DNA of 64,000 nt from Sporosarcina cascadiensis (GCF_009650995.1 NZ_WHVV01000001.1:263885-327884), one strand, 5' to 3'; shown: positions 19,239 through 32,441, counted from the first letter of the stretch. Made by a program: numbers and translations. The notes: generated by a model not told the origin, from the sequence alone.

Positions 19239-22200
19239 TGGATCACCTGCGCTTTTGGCATCGCAGCTGTTTCAAATGTCATCGACTCGATTACAGACAG
19301 CATGGCAGCGGCTGTATCGATCGAAGTGAAGCAAGGAACTCCATTCTCGACGGATTCACGGCGGATTCTGAAGCCGTCACGGGCAGGCTGCTTTCCTTTC
19401 GTCAGTGTGTTGATCACTAACTGTGCCTGTCCTTTTTGAATGACGTCAATCAATGTCGGCCCGTCAGTTCCAATCTTTCCTACTGTCTGGACTTCGATAT
19501 TTGCCTGTTCAAGGGCATTCGCTGTTCCTTCTGTAGCCAGGATGCGATAGCCGATTTGGACAAAACGTCTCGCGATCTCGATAATTTCTTCTTTATCTTT
19601 ATCTGAAACTGTCATGAGCACAGAACCATATTCTTTCACTTCCATGCCTGCAGCGACTAACCCTTTATAAAGAGCTTTTTCCAGCGTGCTGTCTTTCCCC
19701 ATGACTTCCCCTGTCGATTTCATTTCAGGTCCGAGTGTAATATCCACACGGCGAAGTTTTGCGAATGAGAAGACCGGTACTTTTACGTAGACGCCTTCTG
19801 GTGCAACCGCGAGTCCGTCTGTGAAGCCTTGCTCTGCGATCGATTTGCCTAAGATCGCTTGCGTCGCTACATTAGCCATCGGGATATTCGTGATTTTACT
19901 CAAGAACGGCACCGTACGGCTTGAACGCGGGTTTACCTCAATGACATATACCTGTCCTTCAGAAATAACGAACTGAATATTCAGCAATCCTCTGATTTTT
20001 AAGCCTAGAGCCAGGCGCTTTGTGTATTCCGCAATCGTTTCAATCATGGACTGAGACAGATTTTGCGGCGGGAACACAGCGATGGAGTCACCGGAGTGAA
20101 CGCCTGCACGTTCGATATGCTCCATGATACCGGGAATCAACACCGTCTCGCCGTCACAGATTGCATCCACTTCGATTTCCGTACCTGTCAAATAGCGGTC
20201 AATCAATACAGGATGCTCGGGGCTGGCCTTCACCGCATTTTCCATGTACTGCAGCAACTCTTCTTCATGATAGACAATTTCCATTGCACGGCCGCCTAAT
20301 ACATAGGAAGGTCGGACTAGTACCGGATAACCAATTTCATTGGCTATCACGACTGCTTCAGGAACAGACAGTGCAGTTTTACCAAGCGGCTGCGGAACGC
20401 CGATTTCATGAAGTGCACTCTCGAATTTATCTCTGTTTTCAGCACGGTCGATATCTTCAAGTGATGTACCAAGAATTTTCACGCCGCGTGCTTCTAAGTC
20501 TGCTGCCAAGTTGATTGCAGTCTGTCCGCCAAACTGTACGATAACGCCTTCAGGCTGCTCCAAGTCGATAATGTGCATGACATCTTCAATCGTCAGCGGC
20601 TCAAAGTAGAGCTTATCGGAGATCGAGAAGTCTGTTGAGACCGTTTCCGGGTTATTATTGACGATGATCGCTTCATAGCCGGCTTCCTGGATTGCCCATA
20701 CACAGTGAACGGTTGCATAGTCGAACTCCACACCTTGTCCGATTCGGATCGGGCCGGAACCGAGCACCACAACACTTTTCTTGTCTGTTTTGACGGATTC
20801 ATTTTCCTCTTCATACGTCCCGTAGAAATACGGTGTATCCGATTCATATTCACCCGCACAAGTATCTACTTTTTTATAGACCGGAATTAATTCCTGCTCT
20901 TTTCTCCAATCATACACTTCACGCTCTGTCGTATTCCAGAATTGCGCAATGACAACATCTGCAAAACCTAAACGCTTCGCTTTATAGGCTGTTGCATAAT
21001 CAAATGGATGATCTTTCAGCATCTGCTCATAGCGCACGATGTTTTCGAATTTGCGCAGGAAGAATAAATCGATTGCACTCCACTCGTGCAATGTTTCGAT
21101 CGTAACTCCGCGGCGCAGCGCTTCCCCTAAGAAGAATAAACGCTCATCTCCCGCTTTGCGGATCCGCTTCTCGATCCATTCGTCAGACATTTCATCTCCG
21201 CCAGGCAATGATAGATCGAACTGGCCCGTTTCAAGTGAACGCACTGCTTTCAAGATCGACTCTTCAAACGTACGGCCCATCGCCATTACTTCGCCTGTTG
21301 CTTTCATTTGTGTGCCGAGATTACGTTTTGCCGATTCGAACTTGTCGAAAGGCCAGCGCGGAATCTTCGTTACAACATAGTCGAGTGTCGGCTCGAAGCA
21401 TGCATACGTATTGCCTGTTACGGGGTTCATCATTTCATCCAGCGTCAGACCAACCGCAATTTTTGCCGCAAGCTTCGCGATCGGATAGCCTGTTGCTTTA
21501 GATGCCAGTGCAGATGAACGGCTGACACGCGGGTTCACTTCGATAATGTAGTAATCAAAGCTGTGCGGATCAAGTGCCAGCTGAACATTACAGCCGCCCT
21601 CGATTTTCAATGCACGGATGATATCCAATGAAACGTTGCGCAGCATTTGATTTTCACGGTCTGTCAACGTCTGGCACGGTGCCGCCACAATGGAATCTCC
21701 TGTATGGATACCGACTGCATCAACGTTCTCCATATTACAAACAACAATCGCGTTGTCTGCAGAGTCACGCATGACTTCATATTCGATCTCTTTAAATCCT
21801 GCGATAGATTTCTCCAATAGACACTGTGTAACCGGGCTGTATTTCAAACCGCTCGCTACGATTTCTTCCAAGTCTTCATCGTCATGACAGATTCCTCCGC
21901 CCGTTCCGCCGAGCGTAAAGGCAGGACGAACGATTACCGGATAGCCGATTCTCTTTACGAACGCGTACGCTTCATCAAGATTATGGATAATATCACTTTC
22001 CGGAACCGGTTCTCCCATTTCATTCATCAAGTTACGGAACAGGTCACGGTCTTCTGCTTTATGGATCGCATCCAGTTTGGTACCCAGAATCTCAATCTCC
22101 AGTTCATCAAGAATACCTGACTCCTGAAGCTCGATCGCCATGTTCAATCCCGTCTGGCCGCCAAGTGTAGGCAGCAAAGCATCCGGACGCTCTTTGCGGA

Positions 22201-22432
22201 TAATCCGGCTGACGAAGTCCAGTGTGATCGGCTCGATATAAACCTTATCGGCAACTTCCGTATCCGTCATAATTGTTGCGGGATTGGAGTTGATGAGAAT
22301 AACGCGGTAGCCCTCTTCTTTCAGGGACAGGCAGGCTTGTGTACCTGCATAATCGAACTCTGCAGCCTGGCCGATCACGATCGGGCCTGAGCCGATGACA
22401 AGGATGGATTTAATATCTGTACGTTTAGGCAT
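19235..22432 (-). CDS. carB: Carbamoyl-phosphate synthase large subunit
   Basis: Makes carbamoyl phosphate from bicarbonate, ATP and ammonia, normally ammonia channelled from CarA. The 1065 residues have the duplicated ATP-grasp halves, each opening with [15 protein letters not shown] segments, [10 protein letters not shown] and LGGTGGGIC, and a C-terminal MGS-like regulatory domain (about 930-1065). It overlaps carA by eight bases. Full length and motifs intact, so ammonia-dependent synthesis should be possible even if CarA lacks glutaminase activity. Confidence 0.97.
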
Positions 22433-23528
22433 TGGTATTCTCCTTTCGATTGCTTGCAGTCATCAATTCGATGAAATCGTCAAATAAGTAGCTTGCATCA
22501 TGCGGTCCCGGAGAGGCTTCCGGATGGAACTGCACGGTAAACGCTTCGTATTTTTCACTTTTCACGCCTTCCACACAGCCGTCGTTCAGTGCTTTATGTG
22601 TCAGTTCCAGACCTGCACCGGCTAATGAATCTTCCAGCACTTCATAGCCATGGCTCTGAGAAGTCAGGTCTGTACGGTTTCTATTTAAATCTTTAACGGG
22701 ATAATTGCCTCCGTTATGGCTATTTTTCATTTTTGCTGTCTTGGCTCCGCAAGCTAATGCAAAGAGCTGGTGACCTAGACCGATGCCGAAGATCGGTTTT
22801 TTGCCGAGCAATTCTTTAATTGTCTCTACTGCACCTTCGACATCTTCCGGATTACCCGGGCCGTTTGATAATAAAATTCCATCCGGGAACAAAGCCAGGA
22901 TTTCTTTTGAAGAGGTATCATAAGGCACCACGATGACGTCACAGTTTTTTTTGTTCAGCTCACGCAAGATGCCGTGCTTGATTCCGTAATCAATCACCAC
23001 AACACGCTTTCCGTGTCCCGGGCTTGGATACGGACGCTTAGTTGATACTTTTGCCACTAAGTCTTTCGGCAGATCATACCCTTGAACTTCCGCCAATACT
23101 GCAGCTGTATCGATATCGTCGCCAGCAGCCGTCAGCTTGCCTTTTAAAGAGCCCTTATCGCGTAATAAACGAGTCAGCTTGCGTGTGTCAATTTCCTGAA
23201 TTCCAGGAATTCCTTTCAATGAAAGCAGATCGCCCAGCGACATGCCGCTGCGGAAATTAGAAGGCTCTTCAGTCAATTCTCTGACAACCAATCCGTTAAT
23301 TGCCAGATCGATCGATTCATAATCATCGCGGTTAATCCCGTAATTTCCGATTAATGGATAAGTCATGACAACAATCTGTCCGCAGCCTGAAGGGTTGGAA
23401 ATTGTTTCCTGATATCCTGTCATTCCGGTAGAAAACACTGCTTCTCCGATAGAAGCACTGTCCGCTCCAAATGCTTTTCCTTCAAATATCGAACCGTCTT
23501 CTAATACTAAATAACGTTTTTTCATCAT
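22425..23528 (-). CDS. carA: Carbamoyl-phosphate synthase small subunit, catalytic Cys replaced by Gly
   Basis: The glutamine amidotransferase subunit normally hydrolyses glutamine with a Cys-His-Glu triad. This 367-residue protein is full length, with the N-terminal CPSase domain, [12 protein letters not shown], and the His-Glu of [11 protein letters not shown]. Where the family has GICLGHQ it reads GIGLGHQ: Gly250, codon GGT at 22781-22779. The nearby conserved FGH also reads NSH. The frame is otherwise undamaged. Start ATG 23528 overlaps the pyrC stop and has GGAAGG seven bases upstream. Glutaminase function is therefore doubtful. A sequencing error (T to G) or reliance on a second CarA are alternatives. 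Confidence 0.93.
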   Translation of the reverse strand: MMKKRYLVLEDGSIFEGKAFGADSASIGEAVFSTGMTGYQETISNPSGCGQIVVMTYPLIGNYGINRDDYESIDLAINGLVVRELTEEPSNFRSGMSLGDLLSLKGIPGIQEIDTRKLTRLLRDKGSLKGKLTAAGDDIDTAAVLAEVQGYDLPKDLVAKVSTKRPYPSPGHGKRVVVIDYGIKHGILRELNKKNCDVIVVPYDTSSKEILALFPDGILLSNGPGNPEDVEGAVETIKELLGKKPIFGIGLGHQLFALACGAKTAKMKNSHNGGNYPVKDLNRNRTDLTSQSHGYEVLEDSLAGAGLELTHKALNDGCVEGVKSEKYEAFTVQFHPEASPGPHDASYLFDDFIELMTASNRKENTNA

Positions 23529-24802
23529 TGACCATCCTTCCAAACGATGTTTCCACCGAAAATTGTCATCACCGGCCATCCGGCACATTCCCAGCCATCA
23601 AACGGTGTGTTCTTTCCTTGCGATACAAATGTTGTACGGTCGATCTTCTGTTCTTTTTCCAAATCAATCAGCACCAAGTCAGCTGCCGCGCCAACTTCGA
23701 TTTTACCGTAAGGCAGATCAAAAACTTCCGCCGGCTTGACTGTCATCCAGTCCACCAGCTGCTTCAGTGTCCAGTGACCCGGCTTGACGAAGTGTGTATA
23801 TAATAGAGGGAATGCTGTTTCGAACCCTGTAATACCGAATGGGGCTTTTGCAATTCCTGCCGCTTTCTCCTCTGCAGTATGCGGTGCGTGATCCGTTGCG
23901 ATGCAATCCAGCGTACCGTCTAGCAGCCCTTCCCGCAAAGCCTGGCGGTCTTCTTCCGAACGAAGCGGAGGATTCATTTTCCAGTCAGCGTCGTCTCCCG
24001 GCACATCGTTTTCTGCCAGCAGTAAATGGTGCGGGCTCACTTCGCCCGTTACGTGAATCCCCGCTTTCTTCGCATCGCGAATGACCCGGACCGATTCTTT
24101 TGTACTGACGTGGCATACGTGGTAATGAGCTCCTGCCGCTTCCGCCAATAAAACATCTCTCGCAATATGTACAGATTCAGCGATGGAAGGAATTCCCGGC
24201 AGACCAAGTTCTTTATTGCGCGTGCCTTCATGCATAGCACCGCCATAAATCAATGAATTGTCTTCACAGTGTGCCACAATCGGCATGTTGATAGCCGCAG
24301 CATCCTGCATCGCTTCATACATCATGCCTGCTTCCTGAATCCCCACGCCGTCATCCGTAAATGCGAATGCGCCGTGTTCTTTCAATTCCTTTAAATTCGT
24401 CCGTTCTTTTCCTGCTTCTCTAATCGTGATTGATGCATAGGGTAGTACGCGAATTTTCGCATTGTCTTCAATTAATTTATTGATCTTTTCAATATTCTCA
24501 ATCGTGTCCGGAACTGGACGGGTATTCGGCATCGAGCAGATAGTGGTATAACCGCCTTTAGCTGCTGCTGCAGTGCCTGTTGCAATTGTTTCTTTATGCT
24601 CTCCGCCCGGCTCTCTCAAGTGAACGTGTACATCAATTAGTCCCGGTGACAATAAGAGTCCGTTGCCTTCAATGACTTCGCATTCTTCAACTGCTAACTG
24701 GCTGCCGATTTCTGCAATCTTTCCTTCTGAGATTTTAACATCCGTCTGGATTAATTTGCCCTCTTCGTTTACCATCTGTACATTTTGAATTAAAGTTGTC
24801 AT
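23525..24802 (-). CDS. pyrC: Dihydroorotase
   Basis: Cyclises carbamoyl-aspartate to dihydroorotate; zinc amidohydrolase. The 425 residues include the metal motif [35 protein letters not shown] and ATDHAPHT. It is of the type I-like bacterial form found in Bacillus. It starts one base after pyrB ends and overlaps carA. Confidence 0.97.
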   Translation of the reverse strand: MTTLIQNVQMVNEEGKLIQTDVKISEGKIAEIGSQLAVEECEVIEGNGLLLSPGLIDVHVHLREPGGEHKETIATGTAAAAKGGYTTICSMPNTRPVPDTIENIEKINKLIEDNAKIRVLPYASITIREAGKERTNLKELKEHGAFAFTDDGVGIQEAGMMYEAMQDAAAINMPIVAHCEDNSLIYGGAMHEGTRNKELGLPGIPSIAESVHIARDVLLAEAAGAHYHVCHVSTKESVRVIRDAKKAGIHVTGEVSPHHLLLAENDVPGDDADWKMNPPLRSEEDRQALREGLLDGTLDCIATDHAPHTAEEKAAGIAKAPFGITGFETAFPLLYTHFVKPGHWTLKQLVDWMTVKPAEVFDLPYGKIEVGAAADLVLIDLEKEQKIDRTTFVSQGKNTPFDGWECAGWPVMTIFGGNIVWKDGQ

Positions 24803-24803
24803 A

Positions 24804-25682
24804 TTACTTCCGCCCCTTCAAAATTAGTTCTAGAACAGCCGCTCGAATATAGACGCCATTTTCGACTTGTTTAAAAATTCTTGACTGCGGACTTTCAATT
24901 AAGCAATCCGCTATTTCAACATCCCGGTTCACTGGCGCCGGATGCATGATAATTGCCTTGTCCTTCATGCGTGCCGCCCGCTCTTCCGTCAGTCCGTACT
25001 GCTCATGATAAGCAGCTTTCGTGTAGGCCATCTCCGTATTATGCCGCTCATGCTGAACACGGAGCAGCATGACTACATCACTTGTTTCAATGACTTCATC
25101 CCAGTTATCGACACTGTCGAATTCCCCTGCCCATTCCGGCGGGCATAAGAAAGTCACTTCTGCACCCAATTTGCGAAGCGCCTCCGCATTGGAGCGGGCA
25201 ACACGGCTGTGCGCAATATCTCCGGCAATCAGCACTTTCAACCCTTCAAACCCGCCGAACTCTTCCTGAATCGTAAACAGATCGAGCAGTGACTGCGTCG
25301 GATGCTGGCCTGAGCCGTCCCCTGCATTAATGATGGCAACATTTGTACGCTCGACGAGTTCTTCATAAAAACCGTCCGACGGGTGCCGGATGACGAGTGC
25401 ATCTAATCCGATAGCTTCCAATGTTCTGATCGTATCATATAGTGTCTCCCCTTTAAGCGTACTGGAGAAACTGGTTTCAAACGGGATGATCTGCGCTCCG
25501 ACTTTCCGCTCAGCCATTTCAAAACTTGTTTTTGTCCGAGTGCTGGGCTCAAAAAATAAGTTACACACCGTATAGGTCCCCGGCAGTTCCCGGAAGCCCA
25601 GCCGTTTAAATATGGCTGCCCGCTCCAGAATGAGCATGATTTCTTCCACTGTCAGTTCTTTCATTGAAACTAAATGTTCCAT
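24804..25682 (-). CDS. pyrB: Aspartate carbamoyltransferase catalytic subunit
   Basis: Condenses carbamoyl phosphate with aspartate, the committed pyrimidine step. The 292 residues have the carbamoyl-phosphate loop [22 protein letters not shown] and [11 protein letters not shown] 25682 is eight bases after AGGAGG. There is no pyrI, as usual in Bacillales. Confidence 0.96.
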   Translation of the reverse strand: MEHLVSMKELTVEEIMLILERAAIFKRLGFRELPGTYTVCNLFFEPSTRTKTSFEMAERKVGAQIIPFETSFSSTLKGETLYDTIRTLEAIGLDALVIRHPSDGFYEELVERTNVAIINAGDGSGQHPTQSLLDLFTIQEEFGGFEGLKVLIAGDIAHSRVARSNAEALRKLGAEVTFLCPPEWAGEFDSVDNWDEVIETSDVVMLLRVQHERHNTEMAYTKAAYHEQYGLTEERAARMKDKAIIMHPAPVNRDVEIADCLIESPQSRIFKQVENGVYIRAAVLELILKGRK

Positions 25683-25738
25683 CGGATGTTCCTCCTCATG
25701 AAGTGCAGGCATGTTCTGCAGGTAATTATGTATCTTCG

Positions 25739-27022
25739 TTATTCTTCATCCATTAATGTATCGTCTTTTCTGCCTGGCAGGAATAAGTTCAGCAGTACGC
25801 CGACAATCGCTGCGAGAGCCATCCCGCCGACTTCGAACGTCGGGCTGAATTTTATTGTCGCGCCGCCGATGCCGATGACCAAGATGATAGATGCAATAAC
25901 CAAGTTTCGCTGATTGTCAAAGTCAATATGGTGATCGATCAGCATGCGCAGTCCGGACGAAGCAATGATACCGAACAATAAAATGGAGATGCCTCCGAGT
26001 ACCGCTTGCGGAATCGTCGCAATGATTGCCATCACTTTTCCAAGGAAAGAGAAGAAGATGGCAAACACGGCTGCACCAAGAATTACATAAACACTGTATA
26101 CACGGGTGATTGCCAGTACGCCGATGTTTTCACCGTACGTAGTTTTCGGCGGTCCGCCCACCATGCCGCTGATCAATGTTCCTAAACCATCTCCAAGTAA
26201 AGATCTGTGCAGTCCCGGACTGTCGATATAGTTGCGTTCAACTACTTTTCCGAGTACGAGCTGGTGACCAATATGTTCTGCAATCGTCACTATGGCGATT
26301 GGCACCATGACGATGAGCAGTGTCGGTGTCACAACGAAGGAATAGTCGACTCCGGGTATGAGCATCTCAGGCACTGCAAACCATTTTGCCTCTGCCACTT
26401 TCGTAAAATCCAAGATACCGATTACCGCTGAGTAGATGTAGCCGACTACGATTCCGATCAGCACAGGCATCAGGCTGATGATTCCTTTGAAGAACATCAG
26501 GCAAAATACGGCGGTTGCAAGAGTTACCAGTGCAGCTGAAAAGTGCAGTCCGCTATAGGTATCTGCCCCGTCTACCTGGATTGTGCTCGCCATATTGATG
26601 GCTGTCGGTGCGATGGCAAGTCCGATCACCATAATGACCGGTCCAACCACGATCGGCGGCAGGATTTTCATGATCCAGCGATAGCCTGTTTTCCAGATCA
26701 GCAGGGAAATGATCGCGTACACTAAGGCAACGAACATACTCCCGATCATTGCACTTCCTATCCCACCGGTTTTCGTCGCGATCTGTATCGGTATGATAAA
26801 GGCAAATGAAGAACCTAAGTATGCCGGCACTTGAAACTTAGTCACGGCAATAAATACAATCGTTGCGATTCCGCTTGTCAATAAAGCAATTGCAGGACTC
26901 AATCCAACCAGCTGCGGCACTAAAATCGTTGCGCCGAACATCGCGAACATATGCTGTAAGCTCAGCGCAAGCCATCGCACCGGCTGTGGTTTTTCATTGA
27001 CATCTAATACTTTTTCACTCAT
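25739..27022 (-). CDS. pyrP: Uracil permease (UraA/PyrP)
   Basis: Uracil-proton symporter of the NCS2 family. The 427-residue protein has about 12 to 14 hydrophobic segments and the family stretches LGSSFAFIIPI and GGPPKTTYGENIGVLA with its conserved Glu. It lies 21 bases after pyrR and 56 bases before pyrB; those gaps are too short for the extra PyrR attenuators found there in B. subtilis. Confidence 0.95.
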   Translation of the reverse strand: MSEKVLDVNEKPQPVRWLALSLQHMFAMFGATILVPQLVGLSPAIALLTSGIATIVFIAVTKFQVPAYLGSSFAFIIPIQIATKTGGIGSAMIGSMFVALVYAIISLLIWKTGYRWIMKILPPIVVGPVIMVIGLAIAPTAINMASTIQVDGADTYSGLHFSAALVTLATAVFCLMFFKGIISLMPVLIGIVVGYIYSAVIGILDFTKVAEAKWFAVPEMLIPGVDYSFVVTPTLLIVMVPIAIVTIAEHIGHQLVLGKVVERNYIDSPGLHRSLLGDGLGTLISGMVGGPPKTTYGENIGVLAITRVYSVYVILGAAVFAIFFSFLGKVMAIIATIPQAVLGGISILLFGIIASSGLRMLIDHHIDFDNQRNLVIASIILVIGIGGATIKFSPTFEVGGMALAAIVGVLLNLFLPGRKDDTLMDEE

Positions 27023-27043
27023 CTTCTCAAGTCCCCCGGCTGT

Positions 27044-27754
<711 letters not shown>

Positions 27755-27785
27755 TTAAAGGTATCGCTATTCAATTGCTTCATCG

Positions 27786-27815
27786 AGTATACAGCCATCA
27801 ACTTGCACTTGTCAA
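27786..27815 (-). promoter_or_regulatory. Promoter of the pyr operon
   Basis: TTGACA (27815-27810) and TATACT (27791-27786), 18 bases apart, directly after the rluD stop codon. Transcription would start near 27779 and run into the PyrR attenuator. Confidence 0.8.
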
Positions 27816-27821
27816 TGCTTA

Positions 27822-28727
27822 TTATCCACGAAGATCATTCAGTAAATTTTGGTAATTTTCAGGCAAAGGCGCAGTGAACTCCAAATACTCTTCGGTTACC
27901 GGATGCACAAAGCCTACTGTTCCCGCATGCAGAACCTGCCCGCCGAAATCTATTGTCTTTCGTTGTCCATACTTTGGATCTCCGACAAGCGGATAACCGA
28001 TATACTTCATATGGACGCGAATTTGGTGTGTACGTCCTGTTTCCAGACGGCATTCTACCAGTGTGTACTCACCAAAACGTTCCAGCACTTTAAAATGTGT
28101 GACCGCATTCTTTCCATTATCAACGACTGCCATCCGTTGGCGATCGCGCGGATCCCTGCCAATCGGTGCATCAATCGTGCCATTGTCGTGGGGTATATGA
28201 CCGTGCACGAGCGCCGTGTAAACCCGGTTAACAGACTTCTCCACAAGTTGATTGACCAATGAAACATGGGCTTTATCATTTTTTGCGACCATCAGTAAAC
28301 CGGACGTATCTTTATCAATCCGGTGAACGATACCAGGTCTCATAACGCCATTGATACCGGAGAGATCCGTGCACTGATACATCAGTCCATTGACCAATGT
28401 GCCTGACAGATGACCGGGTGAGGGATGGACAACCATACCTACAGGTTTATTCACTACCAGTACATCACGATCTTCATAAACAATTTCAAGATCGAGATTT
28501 TCTGCTTCGATATCGTACACTTCAGGATCCGGTTGCTCTATAGCAATCGTATCTTCTGCTTTTACTTTATAGTTTGATTTTACAAAGCTGCCATTCACTT
28601 GTATATGTTCTTCTTTCAGCCATTGCTGTATTTGCGTACGTGACCAGTCGGGCTGTAATGTGGCAATCGCTTTATCTATCCGACTGCCTGCAAGTTCCTC
28701 TGTAATTTCAAATTCAAATCGTTCCAT
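27822..28727 (-). CDS. RluA-family pseudouridine synthase (RluD-like)
   Basis: Isomerises uridine to pseudouridine in 23S rRNA. The 301 residues have an N-terminal S4 RNA-binding domain (about 14-60) and the catalytic domain with GIVHRIDKDTSGLL, where the second Asp is the nucleophile position. Its start overlaps the lspA stop by one base (TAATG). B. subtilis YlyB occupies this site; exact target uridines are inferred. Confidence 0.9.
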   Translation of the reverse strand: MERFEFEITEELAGSRIDKAIATLQPDWSRTQIQQWLKEEHIQVNGSFVKSNYKVKAEDTIAIEQPDPEVYDIEAENLDLEIVYEDRDVLVVNKPVGMVVHPSPGHLSGTLVNGLMYQCTDLSGINGVMRPGIVHRIDKDTSGLLMVAKNDKAHVSLVNQLVEKSVNRVYTALVHGHIPHDNGTIDAPIGRDPRDRQRMAVVDNGKNAVTHFKVLERFGEYTLVECRLETGRTHQIRVHMKYIGYPLVGDPKYGQRKTIDFGGQVLHAGTVGFVHPVTEEYLEFTAPLPENYQNLLNDLRG

Positions 28728-29206
28728 TAGGAAACACCTTTTTTCTTTTTCTTTTTCTCATCAAGCAGTACATGCACTAAGATCAGTACGACTGCGATGG
28801 TCAATGCCGCGTCTGCTACGTTGAATATCGGAAAATCATAATTAATAACCGGGATCAGAACAGAAACAAAATCTACGACTTCTCCTCTGAATAAACGGTC
28901 AATGAAGTTTCCGACTGCCCCTCCAAGCAAAAGCATTAGGCTGATGCCGAGCAGGCGATCTTTTTTTCCTTCTGTATGGAAAAAGTATATAATAGCTGCA
29001 ACCACTGCAACGGTTACAATATAGAACAACCACATTTTCCCTTCAAGCATACCCCAGGCGGCGCCTCGGTTCCGATGCGAGAGCAAGCCGAGATAAGGAT
29101 CCAGTACAGAAATATATTCTCTGAGCTCCATATTTTTCACTACCAGCCATTTTGTCAGTTGATCCAGCGCTATGACTAAAACAGCTATTGCATAATAAGC
29201 GATCAC
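28727..29206 (-). CDS. lspA: Lipoprotein signal peptidase
   Basis: Membrane aspartyl protease that cleaves prolipoprotein signal peptides after lipidation. The 159 residues form four transmembrane helices and carry NRGAAWG and both catalytic aspartates, in GNFIDR and FNVADAA. The start is GTG with GGAGG upstream. The C-terminus is poly-Lys, facing the cytoplasm. Confidence 0.96.
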   Translation of the reverse strand: MIAYYAIAVLVIALDQLTKWLVVKNMELREYISVLDPYLGLLSHRNRGAAWGMLEGKMWLFYIVTVAVVAAIIYFFHTEGKKDRLLGISLMLLLGGAVGNFIDRLFRGEVVDFVSVLIPVINYDFPIFNVADAALTIAVVLILVHVLLDEKKKKKKGVS

Positions 29207-29289
29207 TGCGTCTACCTCCGTCCAGCAAATGTCTAATTTATTTTACCACAATGTCAGGTCATTTTAACTTTTTACTGCATTCAATCAAT

Positions 29290-29335
29290 AAAAAAGCAAA
29301 GCCATCATCATCCACGAGTGAATGATGATGGCTTT
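29290..29335 (-). terminator. Terminator of ileS
   Basis: A 14-bp stem (29298-29311 with 29322-29335) is followed on minus by GCTTTTTTATT. It separates ileS from lspA. The dksA/yteA-like gene often found here in bacilli is absent. Confidence 0.9.
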
Positions 29336-29349
29336 TGCATCAAGATTAC

Positions 29350-32109
29350 TTATGCATAGTTCTCTTTTACGACTGTTGCGCATCGTGTACATAGTGCAGG
29401 GTGCTCTGCATCTTCCCCGACTGTTGTAGAAATCGTCCAGCAGCGTTCACATTTCTCACCGTCTGCTTTTTCGACCAGCACAGTTGCACGGTCCAGTTTT
29501 AGTGCATTTGGCAGATCTGCCTCTTTGCTTTCTTCAAATGCAGAAACAATGAAAAATTGTGCGAAGTCAATATCTTCAGCCTGCAGCAGGCCTTGCTGAT
29601 CTTCGGGCAATACAACCGTTACTTTTGCTTCAAGTGATTTCCCGATGACTTTTGCATTTCGCGCTTCTTCCAAAGCTTTCAGTACATCATCACGAATATC
29701 CATCAAGCCGTCAAAACGTTCGCGCAGTTGATCTGCCGTTTCGCCTTTTTGATCAGCTTTCGGCATATCGGTTAATTGAACACTGTCAGCTTCTTTCACT
29801 GTCAGATAGTTCCACATTTCATCTGCTGTGTGCGGCAGGATCGGTGTGATCAGTTTGACTAAAGTGATCAGCGTATCGTACATAACCGACTGCATCGCAC
29901 GGCGGTGAGGATGATTCGCCCCTTCGATATACACGACATCTTTCGCAATATCGAGGTAGAACGAGCTCAGTACGCCTGTGCAGAAATTATTTACAGCGTG
30001 ATAAACACTTGCAAATTCATATTTTTCATATGCTGTTGTTACTTCCTCAATTAAATCTTGAAGTTTCACATAGACATACTGATCGACAGGACGCATGTCC
30101 TCAAATGACACACGGTCCGCTGACGGATTGAAATCAGCTACATTACCATGCAAGAAACGGATCGTGTTACGGATTTTACGATATACTTCTGATACTTGCT
30201 TGAAGTTCGAATCAGATACACGCACGTCTGCTGTATAATCGACAGAAGCAACCCACAGACGAACAATATCAGCGCCTAATTGATTGATCACTTTTGAAGG
30301 GACAATCACGTTTCCAAGTGATTTACTCATTTTACGGCCATCTTTATCCAGCGTAAAGCCGTGGCTCAGAATCCCTTTGTACGGTGCAATTCCATTGATT
30401 GCGACACTCGTCGTCAATGAAGAGTTGAACCAGCCGCGATATTGGTCGGATCCTTCCAAGTACAAGTCAGCCGGATACACGAGGTCATCACGCTCATCCA
30501 GGACGCCTTGGTGGGTCGTTCCGGAATCGAACCAAACATCCATGATATCTGTTTCTTTTGTAAACTCTCCATTCGGGCTGCCTTCGTGTGCAAAGCCTTC
30601 AGGCAGCAGTTCTTTTGCAGAACGTTCAAACCAGATGTTCGAACCATTTTCGCGGAATAATTTTGCCACATGGCCAATTGTTTCATCAGTCAGAATGGCA
30701 TCGCCGTTTTCCGCGTAAAATACCGGAATGGGAACACCCCATACACGCTGGCGGGAAATACACCAGTCTCCGCGGTCACGAACCATATTGAACAGACGTG
30801 TTTCACCCCATGAAGGCGTGAACTCTGTTTTACGGATAGCTTCCAGCAAGTCCTCTCTGAATAATTCAATCGATGCAAACCACTGAGCTGTCGCACGGTA
30901 AATAACCGGCTTTTTCGTACGCCAGTCATGCGGGTACGAGTGAGTGATAAATGAAAGCTTCTGAAGTGCGCCGACTTCTTTAAGCTTTTCTGTGACTGCT
31001 TTATTGGCATCTTCGTAGAACATACCTTCAAAGAACGGCGCTTCGTCTGTCATGACGCCGCGGTCGTTGATTGGAGACAAAGCATCAATACCATATGCTT
31101 TACTGACGTAGAAGTCGTCCTCACCGTGACCAGGTGCCGTATGAACACATCCGGTACCAGCATCTGCTGTCACGTGCTCGCCCAGCATGACAAGTGAATC
31201 GCGGTCATAGAATGGATGCTTCGCCACAATACGGTCCAAATCAGCTCCCGGCAGTTCCTGTTCAACTGTATAATCTTCCCACTCTAGTTCTTTAGCTAAA
31301 AACTCCACAAGATCCTTTGCCACAACAAACTTCTCACCATTGACATTTACAATTGCATACGTAAACGCCGGGTGTACAGAAATCCCCAAGTTTGCAGGAA
31401 TCGTCCAAGGAGTTGTCGTCCAAATTAGGAATTTTACATCTTCAGCCAGTACCCCTTTGCCGTCGCGCACAGGGAAGCTGACATAAATAGAAGGAGACTT
31501 CTTATCCTGATATTCAATTTCGGCTTCTGCCAAAGCTGATTCACTGGAAGGAGACCAATAAACCGGCTTCAATCCTTTATAGATATAACCTTTTTTGGCC
31601 ATCTCGCCGAATACTTGAATCTGACGGGACTCAAATGCCGGCTTTAATGTAATATAAGGATTTTCCCAGTCGCCGCGGACTCCAAGACGTCTGAATTGAG
31701 TGCGCTGATTATTAATTTGCTCCAAAGCATACTCTTCACACATTTTACGGAATTCTGCGATGCTCATTTTCTTGCGGTCTACACCTTTATTAACAAGCGC
31801 CTGCTCAATCGGCAGACCGTGCGTATCCCAGCCCGGGACGTAAGGTGCGTGGAAGCCTGACATGGATTTATAGCGGACGATAAAATCTTTCAGCACTTTA
31901 TTGAGCGCATGGCCCATGTGCAAATCGCCGTTCGCATATGGAGGTCCGTCATGCAGGATAAAATAGGGTCTGCCTGCTGTACGTTCTTGCACCTGCTGAT
32001 AGATATTTTTTTCATTCCATTTTTCTTGCATCTTCGGCTCATTATTCGGTAAATTTCCGCGCATCGGAAATTCTGTTTTTGGCATGAGCAATGTATCTTT
32101 GTATTCCAT
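29350..32109 (-). CDS. ileS: Isoleucyl-tRNA synthetase
   Basis: Class I synthetase charging tRNA-Ile. The 919-residue enzyme has the HIGH motif as HMGH (in [10 protein letters not shown]), a CP1 editing domain, KMSKS in [11 protein letters not shown], and a C-terminal zinc finger with CERCW and CTRC. It is monocistronic, driven by its own promoter and T-box. The length fits the bacterial, mupirocin-sensitive type. Confidence 0.97.
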   Translation of the reverse strand: MEYKDTLLMPKTEFPMRGNLPNNEPKMQEKWNEKNIYQQVQERTAGRPYFILHDGPPYANGDLHMGHALNKVLKDFIVRYKSMSGFHAPYVPGWDTHGLPIEQALVNKGVDRKKMSIAEFRKMCEEYALEQINNQRTQFRRLGVRGDWENPYITLKPAFESRQIQVFGEMAKKGYIYKGLKPVYWSPSSESALAEAEIEYQDKKSPSIYVSFPVRDGKGVLAEDVKFLIWTTTPWTIPANLGISVHPAFTYAIVNVNGEKFVVAKDLVEFLAKELEWEDYTVEQELPGADLDRIVAKHPFYDRDSLVMLGEHVTADAGTGCVHTAPGHGEDDFYVSKAYGIDALSPINDRGVMTDEAPFFEGMFYEDANKAVTEKLKEVGALQKLSFITHSYPHDWRTKKPVIYRATAQWFASIELFREDLLEAIRKTEFTPSWGETRLFNMVRDRGDWCISRQRVWGVPIPVFYAENGDAILTDETIGHVAKLFRENGSNIWFERSAKELLPEGFAHEGSPNGEFTKETDIMDVWFDSGTTHQGVLDERDDLVYPADLYLEGSDQYRGWFNSSLTTSVAINGIAPYKGILSHGFTLDKDGRKMSKSLGNVIVPSKVINQLGADIVRLWVASVDYTADVRVSDSNFKQVSEVYRKIRNTIRFLHGNVADFNPSADRVSFEDMRPVDQYVYVKLQDLIEEVTTAYEKYEFASVYHAVNNFCTGVLSSFYLDIAKDVVYIEGANHPHRRAMQSVMYDTLITLVKLITPILPHTADEMWNYLTVKEADSVQLTDMPKADQKGETADQLRERFDGLMDIRDDVLKALEEARNAKVIGKSLEAKVTVVLPEDQQGLLQAEDIDFAQFFIVSAFEESKEADLPNALKLDRATVLVEKADGEKCERCWTISTTVGEDAEHPALCTRCATVVKENYA

Positions 32110-32159
32110 TTATAATTCCTCCTCTTTATGTTTACGTCTAAAGTACTATGAAAGAAAAT

Positions 32160-32395
32160 AAAAAAATCCCCATCCCAAAAAAGGGACGAGGTTATTCTCG
32201 CGGTACCACCCTACTTGCAATTGAAACCAATTGCCGCTTAGACACTGTTAACGGCAGTGTAACCGGGTCCATGTACATATCCACGAACCAGCTCCGGAGT
32301 GATTTTCGTTTCTGCATCCCCGCCGGGCTTCCACCGCCCCCGGCTCGCTGTCGGTCAAATCAGAAAGTACTGTCTCTTTCGACGCTTCTACTTTA
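32160..32395 (-). promoter_or_regulatory. T-box riboswitch for isoleucine upstream of ileS
   Basis: The T-box sequence AGGGTGGTACCGCG is at 32212-32199. The terminator pairs CCTCGTCCC with GGGATGGGG and ends in seven T (to about 32160). In stem I the specifier is ATC at 32303-32301, followed by A, matching tRNA-Ile. Uncharged tRNA-Ile would stabilise the antiterminator and allow ileS transcription. Confidence 0.93.
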
Positions 32396-32409
32396 CGTAA
32401 TTATTGTCA

Positions 32410-32438
32410 TTATAAAAATGCCGCAAAGAATTGTCAAG
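32410..32438 (-). promoter_or_regulatory. Promoter of the ileS T-box transcript
   Basis: Perfect TTGACA (32438-32433) and TATAAT (32415-32410) with 17-base spacing, starting four bases after the divIVA stop. Confidence 0.9.
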
Positions 32439-32441
32439 TTC

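Noticed and set aside
22425..23528. carA as a pseudogene
   Set aside because: The frame is full length with intact operon overlaps and other conserved motifs; only active-site residues differ, so it is kept as a gene with altered function.
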